A stretch of 13,770 nucleotides of DNA, from NCBI GenBank assembly GCA_036939755.1, contig JALLAZ010000615.1, positions 1 through 13,770 on the forward strand, given 5' to 3'. The DNA comes from Stephanodiscus triporus (Eukaryota; Bacillariophyta; Thalassiosirophyceae; Thalassiosirales; Thalassiosiraceae). A program made the position numbers and the translations under genes. Below the pieces are notes generated by a model. It saw only the letters and a program-made list of their open reading frames with translations, was not told the origin of the DNA and searched no databases. Every line of letters begins with the position of its first letter. Position 1 is the stretch's first letter. Below are positions 8,004 through 13,770 of this stretch, piece by piece.

Positions 8004-9115
8004 ATGCGCATCGTGCATCATCGCGGAACGACGATCTTCGCGTTCGCGACGTCGCTCGCGTGCGTATCGGCACGACATCGAGACGTCGTCGCGTCGTTCG
8101 CGTCCCCGCCGCCGTCCTCCTCCTCCTCCTCGTCGTCGATCCGCGAACGCTCGCCCTCGCCGTCGCCCATCGCGCGCTTTGGCGCCCGCGACGACCGCGC
8201 GGTCGTCGAAATCCGCCCCCTCCGGCGTTCTCGTCCGTCATATCGTCGTTCGAATCGACTCTAGCGGGGTGTCGGCCCGACGAACGTCCGACGAACTGCT
8301 CAGCGCGCTCCGACGGAAGGCCGCGTCGTCCCCCCCCCCTCCATCCTCCCTCTCGAGGAGGAACGACGACGACGACGCTAGGAAGGAGCTCGACGATCGC
8401 ATCGATTCCATGGTCCGCTCGCTCGTACTATCGAGGACGCCCTTCGACCCCACCTCGTCCATCGACGGACCGCTATTTGCGTCCGTGCACTTCGTCGGGG
8501 AAACTCCTCCGCTATGGGATAGGATCGGCGCGCCGGCGGCACTCGTCGCGGGGGGGAAGGAGGAGGAGGAGGAGGAACGTGAAGGGACAGAGGTACACGC
8601 TCGACGATCGTACGTTCGTGAACTACGCGGAGATATTGGGGGAAAACTTGTACCTGACCGCGAGCGGGAAATTCGACGACGTCGGACCCTCCGTCGTTAC
8701 TACGTCGTCATCGACGTCCGCATCGAGCGCCGACTCGGTAACGACACAGTATGTAGGGGTGACAAGGGAAAAAAAAACGCCGTTCGAGGCGATCGCGTCC
8801 CTATTTCGATCGAACGACGACGACGGCACGGAACGGCCCACGCGGAGGAGGAATCTCCTACTGCCGACGCCGTACGATTACTCCGCGACCGTCACGAGGG
8901 CATCCGTGGTCCTGTTCGGGAAATATGCGTTCGACGTAGTCATCGAGGGCACCGGCACCGTGCGAGTCCTTTACGCCGATCCCAATTTGCGAATATTCCA
9001 ATCGCCGGAGGATACCAACGTCACGAGGGGAATGGGGGATTGGGAAAGTCGTGGCCTGATCGTCGTGCAGGTGCGCGTGGATCTCGTTTACGACGATTGG
9101 ATAGATCGATTGTAA
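8004..9115 (+). CDS. PAP/fibrillin-domain protein, plastid-targeted, frame breaks in model
   Basis: The C-terminal half is unmistakable for the plastid lipid-associated protein (PAP/fibrillin) family: RNVKGQRYTL, TFVNYAEILGENLYLTASG, YADPNLRIFQSP, GDWESRGLIVVQVRVDLV, stop at 9113-9115. Upstream, DELLSALRR ... DGPLFASVHFVGETPPLWDRIG is in another frame. An ATG at 8004 opens a third frame with a hydrophobic leader and VVASFASPP, which resembles the diatom ER-signal plus ASAFAP plastid presequence. The change near 8550-8579 is at a 7-G run and GGA microsatellite, too short for an intron, so an indel is likely. The change near 8262-8269 could be an intron ending CTCTAG at 8264 or a missing G in GGGG. 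Fibrillins are associated with thylakoids and plastoglobules and bind lipids. The gene may also be genuinely decayed. Confidence 0.72.
8550..8576 (+). repeat. G7 run plus GGA microsatellite at a frame break
   Basis: Seven G (8550-8556) are followed by AA and a GGA repeat to about 8576. The fibrillin reading frame changes exactly here: AGG before it and RNVKGQ after it are in different frames. The tract adds about six residues that look like a microsatellite insertion. Confidence 0.7.
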
Positions 9116-9296
9116 AATAATAGACCCGGTGGACGACGAGTACTTTTAGTTGTCACGAACTGCTGGCGGTGCCAACTATGTAGTGCTACTAGTAATGCAT
9201 GTATCACACTTTATTGTTGTTGACGAGGTCGCAACGTTGTATATCAATGTGCAATACCTACTACACCTTAGAGAGATTGTTCGAGGACCATATTAA

Positions 9297-9611
9297 CTGT
9301 ATGTGAATCGCCTCAAGTTTGCAGCGTATAATAGTGTTGAGATACTGACAGATGTGGTGGAACTGAACTGTTGTCTTCTCAAATAGGCAGCAGTCAACTT
9401 CATTGTGGCAAATGCACATGATGTGCTAGCTACTATGGGGATCAAACGCACAGCCGAACGTAATGACCCGAGCCAACTGTCAATCAATGAACTACTAGCT
9501 AAATTTGATATAGTAGAGAAGGACGTCAGTTGATCCAAGCAAATGTTGGTTGATCGTCTTAAAAAATGGACCAGGTTCCATTTTGGTCAGTTCAAAGATG
9601 TAGCTATATAG
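9297..9611 (+). pseudogene. Eroded coding relic with in-frame stops
   Basis: Reading from CTG 9297 gives coding-like sequence: NRLKFAAYNSVEILTDVVEL, AAVNFIVANAHDVLATMG, LSINELLAKFDIVEKDV, MLVDRLKKWTRFHFGQF. In-frame TAG (9384-9386) and TGA (9531-9533) interrupt it before TAG at 9609. The first stop sits at CTCAAATAG|GCAGC, which could also be an intron acceptor. I recognise no family; a decayed mobile-element or host-gene fragment are both possible. The rest of the 9116-9824 spacer shows nothing else I can support. Confidence 0.35.
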
Positions 9612-9824
9612 ATACTGCTTCTTATGTGATGACTATTATCAGTAAGGCGTTGCATTTACTGAATCGCTGTAATCATGTTGCCAAATTCTAGAGGAGGGAA
9701 TGGCTTTAATACATACATAGGATATCCCACCCTTAAACGAGATACTTGAACAAGTGCTTGAACAAGTGTATTTACTTGAACGACTGCTTTCATCATGGGG
9801 CATGATGGCTGAGATGGCATAACT

Positions 9825-11021
9825 TCATTTCCATATGCGCCAAGAGCATAGTGGTAGATGCTTCGCATATTCATCAAGATTGATTTTGTTCTGTCCATTG
9901 ACAAGACCTTGACCGGCCAAGACAACGCCGAAAGAAGACAATCCACCTATTGCTGCTCCAGCTGCTGCCGCGGCGCTTGCTCCAGCTGCGCCCAACCCAA
10001 CTGCTCCAACTGACTGCAAAGTAGCGACAGTCCCTCCTGCTATCACACCTCCTCCAGAGGCAATTGCTTCAGCTGACATCATTCCAGCAGCCATCGAGCC
10101 TGCCGCAATGCCCTCTGCTCCAAATCCGATTGCTCCAATGGCGCCCATTACCGCATATGGAGTCGCAACTGCAAGTGCAATTGATGTTATCCCAATTCCC
10201 GCCAAACTCCAAATCTGCTTCTCACTAATCGTGCCCGGCATAATCGGTTCGAGACAAAAAGTCTCCCAGCCTTCGCTGGCGTCTGTGGTGCATACATGAC
10301 CATGCTCATTGCACGAGAGCCGACCGCCAGTGTCAACTGACTGGAGAAAGACGCCACCGTACGGTGAGGAGCAAATGGTCCAATAGTGCTGGAATTCACT
10401 AACGATGATCTTGCCACCCCCCGACGAGACGAGATATTTCCCATGCTTAAGCGAACGAATCACAAACTGCCCAATTGTAGCGCCAGTGGGTTCAATGACC
10501 CACTTCTCCCATCCCTTTCGGTTATGGTGGGTAAACGGATGATCATTTGAGCTTGAGATCCTCTTATCGTGACACTTCGAAGAGATGAAGAATCGATTAA
10601 GGTTAGCTGGTTCAAGATGCCATGCAGTATCCTCATCCTTCACCATGGTGTACATGTCTTTGCCGCTAAAGGCGAGGTACCGACCGTGTTCGACTGATTG
10701 GATCCTAACTCCGTGGCTCTTCTGGTGCAGGGATACCTTCCATTTCTCCCATGTTCCTTCCTTGTTCTCCGTGGTGAACACCCTCCCGTCCCTATCGGAA
10801 CAAAGCACCTTACGATCGTGTGTCCATGACGTTATGATAAAGGTTCCGTCGTCATCAATTTTGACGAACCTCCAAACCTCCCAACCTTTCCAATTGCCAC
10901 ACATCCAGATGTGACCGAATATGTTACAGCTTAAACGTCGATCATAGTTTGGATGGGAGATGAAAAGAAGCTCCTGGCCCGGCTTTTCCAAACAGGGGAG
11001 AGAGAACAACGATTGCTGCAT
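9825..11021 (-). CDS. Beta-trefoil (fascin-like) repeats fused to an IFI6/IFI27 (ISG12)-like membrane domain
   Basis: An intronless frame of 398 residues starts at ATG 11021; a further ten codons upstream begin only with TTG. Residues about 16-262 form six repeats of roughly 40 residues with recurring elements such as GWEVW, TWEKW, GWEKWVIEP, GWETFCLEP and RRLSCNIFGHIW/GRLSCNEHGHVC, the pattern of two fascin- or ricin-type beta-trefoils. Residues about 280-370 are Gly/Ala-rich and hydrophobic: AIGAIGFGAEGIAAGSMAA, MMSAEAIASGGGV and GGTVATLQSVGAVGLGAAG. The last two are hallmarks of the IFI6/IFI27 (ISG12, Ifi-6-16) family, small membrane proteins of mitochondria or ER in animals. There is no obvious signal peptide. 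The frame ends CSWRIWK at 9825; another open frame continues to 9656, so an alternative 3' end is possible. A trefoil sensing or binding module tied to a membrane insertion module is inferred; the function is unknown. Confidence 0.8.
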   Translation of the reverse strand: MQQSLFSLPCLEKPGQELLFISHPNYDRRLSCNIFGHIWMCGNWKGWEVWRFVKIDDDGTFIITSWTHDRKVLCSDRDGRVFTTENKEGTWEKWKVSLHQKSHGVRIQSVEHGRYLAFSGKDMYTMVKDEDTAWHLEPANLNRFFISSKCHDKRISSSNDHPFTHHNRKGWEKWVIEPTGATIGQFVIRSLKHGKYLVSSGGGKIIVSEFQHYWTICSSPYGGVFLQSVDTGGRLSCNEHGHVCTTDASEGWETFCLEPIMPGTISEKQIWSLAGIGITSIALAVATPYAVMGAIGAIGFGAEGIAAGSMAAGMMSAEAIASGGGVIAGGTVATLQSVGAVGLGAAGASAAAAAGAAIGGLSSFGVVLAGQGLVNGQNKINLDEYAKHLPLCSWRIWK

Positions 11022-11606
11022 TGTGAATGAAGGTCCACTTATCACAAACAACTTTGTCAGTCAGACCGCAAAGACATACAATCGTTAAAAAATTCATCGC
11101 ATGATGTATGCTCGCTTACCTTGTTGTCTTTTATTATGAAAAGGAGCGAGACGAGATGCAACCGAAGAGTAGAGCATGGCACGAGGAGGTCGTCCCACGG
11201 GGGCTGAGTTTTTGGTTCAGTATGCACTGAAATTTTCACAAAATGTGAAATTTTCACGTTAACCTTACCCTCTTTGCGACAAATATGGCGTCACAGCTAG
11301 CCTCATTTTCACGTGCCATGTTTCTGTTCAGTCGAAAACAATCCTGCCAATTAACGAGAATGGTGATGGAAATAAATCATGTCTGAAATTTTCACACAAG
11401 AGAGTCTGAAAATTTTACACGTTAACAGGGAAAGTGACTGAACAGGTAAAAAGATGCTTGCTAAAGAAACGAAGACATCGGTGTATCTTACCAGGCCCAG
11501 AGAGAGTGTTCAATTTCACATTGTTGACCTAATTAAATAGTACACATTATCCTAAACACCATTGGCCGACCCCCTTCATTTACTTACTTCTCGGCAATTC
11601 AAATTT
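11022..11606. other. Intergenic, AT-rich, with TGAAATTTTCAC motif copies
   Basis: This region lies upstream of the minus-strand trefoil/ISG12 gene. Apart from the repeated motif (11228-11426) I see no gene; the 66-residue minus frame at 11057-11257 has no recognisable features. The promoter of the trefoil/ISG12 gene should lie here. Confidence 0.4.
11228..11426 (+). repeat. Two paired copies of TGAAATTTTCAC, each pair ending in ACGTTAAC
   Basis: Exact copies are at 11228-11239, 11246-11257 and 11384-11395, and a variant (TGAAAATTTTACAC) is at 11407-11420. Both pairs are followed at once by GTTAAC (11258-11263 and 11421-11426), so the composite unit itself is duplicated about 160 bases apart. 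The motif is nearly palindromic. It could be a binding site array upstream of the trefoil/ISG12 gene or a transposon remnant. Confidence 0.6.
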
Positions 11607-11706
11607 TCATCGTCTCCACAGGTGAACGATCATCGCGCCATTCGCGAATAACAACAGCCCGATGACGCAATACAGGAATATTTTATTTTTCAATGCCCGT
11701 CGTGCC
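11607..11706 (-). CDS. Last exon of a protein with a C-terminal transmembrane anchor
   Basis: On the minus strand, a T-rich tract ending TTTTTTTTTGCAG (a good acceptor) precedes a 100-base exon encoding ARRALKNKIFLYCVIGLLLF then ANGAMIVHLWRR and a stop. Basic residues followed by a single hydrophobic helix and a short basic tail at the very C-terminus is the layout of tail-anchored proteins such as SNAREs. No SNARE motif is visible because the upstream exons are not in the window: the sequence to 11837 looks like intron, and the poly-C/N gap then ends the contig. The family is therefore undetermined. Confidence 0.45.
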
Positions 11707-11835
11707 CTGCAAAAAAAAATATAGACGACCGTATCGTGATATAATTGAACGATGAACACCGCGTGATATTTAGCGTTCGTTAGTTTGTTTTGAAGGGAAT
11801 AATGATAATGCATCGGGGGGTGTCCACCGGTGAAA

Positions 11836-11837
<2 letters not shown>

Positions 11838-11883
<46 letters not shown>

Positions 11884-11884
11884 N
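11838..11884. other. Poly-C (46) plus one N: assembly gap
   Basis: Forty-six consecutive C are followed by a single N, then directly by the second copy of the 55-bp repeat. Such an edge is typical of a low-quality contig end or filled gap. Poly-G reads from two-colour sequencing chemistry would appear as poly-C on this strand. The sequence on the two sides should not be assumed contiguous. Confidence 0.9.
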
Positions 11885-11939
11885 TACCGAGAATCTTGTC
11901 TGTGCCATTAAAAATCTCACAACATTATTCTTCACTCCG
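11885..11939 (+). repeat. 55-bp perfect direct repeat, right copy
   Basis: Identical to 2017-2071. It begins at the first base after the N and continues into the 3' end of metalloprotease intron 4 (11940-11958, ending TTGCAG) and exon 5. Together the two copies show that both flanks derive from one metalloprotease locus. Confidence 0.95.
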
Positions 11940-11958
11940 TCAATCCTCTACCTTGCAG

Positions 11959-12810
11959 GTCATGCACGAGATTGGGCACAACTTTAACTCACCCCACACG
12001 CACGATACCGCAGCAACCTCGTACAGTCCCGTAGTTGACACGTGTGGAACTGCCTGCCCCGCCGGATTACCCCTAGCTAAGAGTTCCACGATCATGTCCT
12101 ACTGTCACGGGTGTTCTGGGGGTTATAACAACATGGATTACACCTTTGGCGGAAAATACTCAGGCGCTGGTTCTCGCAGTGATGTGAACAGCTACACTAA
12201 CGCTCCCCTGGCGGGAACCATATCCTACGAGCCTCGCCGGGTCAATGCCAGGATGTGGTCCCACGTGTCCACACGCGGGACATGCACCAACACTTATGAG
12301 ATTGGATCCGCCGCGCCAACGCAAATTCCAACTAGCAAACCCTCAACGAACAAGCCAACTAGCGTACCGTCTTCAGCACCAACAACGGGCAAGCCAACGG
12401 ACATTCCAACAAGCGTACCGTCTTCAACTCCAACAACGGGCAATCCCACTGTTTCGTCCAAACCAACAGCGAGTCCAACCACGGAGGCTCCCACGAATGC
12501 TCCCACGAATGCTCCCACGAATGCTCCCACAGAGGCTCCCACGAATGCTCCCACGAATGCTCCCACGAACACTCCCTCGAGGACTCCCACAACTGGGGCT
12601 CCCTCGAGGACTCCCACAACTGGGGCTCCCTCGAGGACTCCCACCACGAAAGCTCCTACGATGACTCCCACGAATACTCCCTCAAGGTTTCCCACCACAA
12701 GGATTCCCACAGCGTCCTGCATTGCCAGCGGTGGATCGTGTACTTCCAGTTCATCATGCTGCTCTAAAAGTTGTCCAACATCCGGAAACCGGAAAAATAG
12801 ATGCGCGTAG
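11959..12810 (+). CDS. Secreted zinc metalloprotease, exon 5 (zinc site, Pro/Thr linker, cystine-knot-like tail)
   Basis: Exon 5 follows CTTGCAG and continues exon 4 in phase 0. It holds VMHEIGHNFNSPH, a metzincin zinc-binding HExxHxxxxxH site (His404, Glu405, His408, His414), with Asn where the usual Gly sits. The Met-turn is IMSYC (Met447). Cys-rich protease sequence (VDTCGTACP, CHGCSGGY, ending RGTC) follows. Residues about 520-654 are a Pro/Thr-rich repeat linker of the kind common on secreted or wall-associated diatom proteins. The last 30 residues hold six cysteines spaced C-x6-C-x5-CC-x3-C-x9-C, a cystine-knot-like module. The product is presumably secreted and activated by propeptide removal; the substrate is unknown. 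Stop codon at 12808-12810. Confidence 0.88.
   Translation, partial: VMHEIGHNFNSPHTHDTAATSYSPVVDTCGTACPAGLPLAKSSTIMSYCHGCSGGYNNMDYTFGGKYSGAGSRSDVNSYTNAPLAGTISYEPRRVNARMWSHVSTRGTCTNTYEIGSAAPTQIPTSKPSTNKPTSVPSSAPTTGKPTDIPTSVPSSTPTTGNPTVSSKPTASPTTEAPTNAPTNAPTNAPTEAPTNAPTNAPTNTPSRTPTTGAPSRTPTTGAPSRTPTTKAPTMTPTNTPSRFPTTRIPTASCIASGGSCTSSSSCCSKSCPTSGNRKNRCA
12361..12645 (+). repeat. Nested tandem repeats coding the Pro/Thr linker
   Basis: Three repeat periods succeed one another in frame. A 51-bp unit occurs twice (AGCGTACCG at 12361 and 12412). A 12-bp unit GCTCCCACGAAT occurs seven times with small changes (12487-12570). A 27-bp unit encoding GAPSRTPTT occurs from 12572 to about 12645. All periods are multiples of three, so length changes keep the frame. 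The long valine/glycine frame on the minus strand is only the shadow of this array. Confidence 0.9.
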
Positions 12811-13465
12811 CACAAGGTCAGCAACGCTAATAGAAATAAATGCATGTAGGCAAGGTCAGAAACAAAAAATGATTTGACAACGCTTGTCGGGACCCATATT
12901 TCAAGAACTTGATTGGTAAACTGATTTGAGGGGTTCTTTTCAGAGTAATTGCATGTCAAACATACTACCTAGAGTGAATTGTTGTGTTGTTGTAATTGTC
13001 CCTGCTTGAGTCAACAACGGTGTGTCCCACCTCCATCCCCATCACTATGGTACTGCCAAACAGACCCCCAGTTATTGAACTAATTGTTAGATATGGGCGC
13101 CCGTAGGGACGACGATGGATGCCGTTCGGCCACCATTGTTGTCGGCGGGCGGGGGGTGTTTATAAAAAAAAGGTACGATATTGTACACAACTACTCTTCA
13201 ACACCTTTCTGTTGTGTCATAATCAGTAGTGTTGTCGTTGTCTGTGGGAAACTCTCAGCTGGAGTTGAGGGAAAAATACATGATAAATGTATGGATTCAT
13301 AGTTTTGTCTTTGTTAGTGATTTTTACTAAAAAAAAACTCTTAACCATGATTTCCGCCGCCGCCTCTCCCTTCCGCTAGTCTTAGATAGTAGTTATTAAT
13401 CGTCATAAAGGATAGAATATGAATAATTAGACTGTATTAAATAAAGGTTATGGTCTGCCATTTTA
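12811..13465. other. Intergenic region after the metalloprotease
   Basis: An AATAAA element at 12835-12840 is a possible polyadenylation signal for the metalloprotease. A short imperfect repeat (CAAGGTCAG at about 12813 and 12851) flanks it. The 72-residue plus frame at 13084-13302 has no recognisable feature. Nothing else is supported. Confidence 0.4.
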
Positions 13466-13770
13466 TTAGTCTCGGTAATTGACTTGGAAGAGGGGGCTTC
13501 CGTCGTCGATGGTGAGTTGCGTGATGATCGCAATCGCCCGGAACACCTCGCCGTGACGGGAGATGTCATGGCGATATTCCTGGGACAGGATGCCCCAGAC
13601 CTTGAAGCGCCCATTGATGGTCTCGTGGTGCGCCCTCACCCGCCCCTGCATGCCGAGATTGGCGACAGGATTGCAGGGGTTATCAGGACACTTGACCTTG
13701 TCGGCGCAGCCGACATAGCCGTTGTCGGCCTCGACGCGCTCGCCCGGCTCGAGCCAGTGTCGCAAGGTCT
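13466..13770 (-). mobile_element. DDE transposase, C-terminal fragment running off the window edge
   Basis: The minus-strand frame is open to the right edge (in-frame codons from 13768) and ends at 13466. It contains EADNGYVG, then RAHHETINGRFKVWGILSQ, YRHDISRHGEVFRAIAIITQL and PLFQVNYRD. This fits the C-terminal half of the DDE_Tnp_4-type endonuclease superfamily (PIF/Harbinger or IS5-like), with catalytic Asp in ADNGY and Glu in HHETINGR. About 100 residues are seen; the N-terminal part, and any 5' terminal inverted repeat, lie beyond the window. No frame break is visible, so the element may be recently active. It could also be a domesticated transposase. Confidence 0.75.

Noticed and set aside
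7681..8241. Minus-strand frames (106 and 186 residues) over the F-box/fibrillin spacer
   Set aside because: Arg-rich, no recognisable domain, overlapping the fibrillin presequence and the G-rich tract.
2017..11939. Reading the 55-bp repeats as the target-site duplication of a giant transposon
   Set aside because: The block has no terminal inverted repeats or mobility gene at its ends, both end genes are truncated, and a gap abuts the right copy; an assembly join explains more with less.
12294..12959. 221-residue minus-strand frame rich in GVLEGAPVVG and VGAFVG repeats
   Set aside because: It is the reverse of the in-frame Pro/Thr repeat array of the metalloprotease; the periodicity comes wholly from that coding strand.
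13084..13302. 72-residue plus-strand frame
   Set aside because: No domain, no splice or composition support, and surrounded by AT-rich non-coding sequence.
1..13770. CRISPR arrays, tRNA or rRNA genes
   Set aside because: No regularly spaced repeat-spacer units and no cloverleaf-like or rRNA-like sequence were seen by eye; the direct repeats present are explained by coding repeats or the 55-bp junction.

Overview
The window reads as nuclear DNA of a photosynthetic stramenopile, most likely a diatom. This rests on short GT-AG introns (about 89-162 bp), a secreted metzincin with a long Pro/Thr-rich linker, a PAP/fibrillin protein whose N-terminus resembles a diatom plastid-targeting presequence (ASAFAP-like motif), CGA/TCG-biased coding sequence, and a DDE transposase fragment. 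No species is claimed.

Layout: a five-exon secreted metalloprotease gene begins at 458. It runs through exon 4 (ending 2001) and into intron 4. At base 2071/2072 the sequence switches abruptly to an unrelated gene, a minus-strand cyanase that is cut inside its second exon at the same base. Next come a DUF1275 membrane protein (+), an alpha/beta hydrolase (+, one intron), an F-box protein (-), a PAP/fibrillin protein (+), an eroded coding relic (+), a beta-trefoil/IFI6-27 fusion (-) and the last exon of a minus-strand protein with a C-terminal membrane anchor. A run of 46 C and one N (11838-11884) follows. Directly after the N, the 55 bases at the switch point are repeated exactly and the metalloprotease resumes, in frame after splicing, with its zinc site (exon 5, 11959-12810). 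The window ends in the 3' part of a transposase gene (-).

The most important structural point is that 2072-11883 sits inside one metalloprotease intron, flanked by a perfect 55-bp direct repeat, with a truncated gene at its left end and a gene lacking its upstream exons at its right end. I read this as an assembly or amplification chimera: 55 is a common de Bruijn k-mer length, and a gap lies at the right junction. A real insertion is not excluded. Several homopolymer runs also coincide with broken reading frames (F-box and fibrillin genes).

The genes do not form an obvious pathway, as expected for a eukaryote. The most novel-looking protein is the fusion of six beta-trefoil-type repeats to an IFI6/IFI27 (ISG12)-like membrane segment at 9825-11021.
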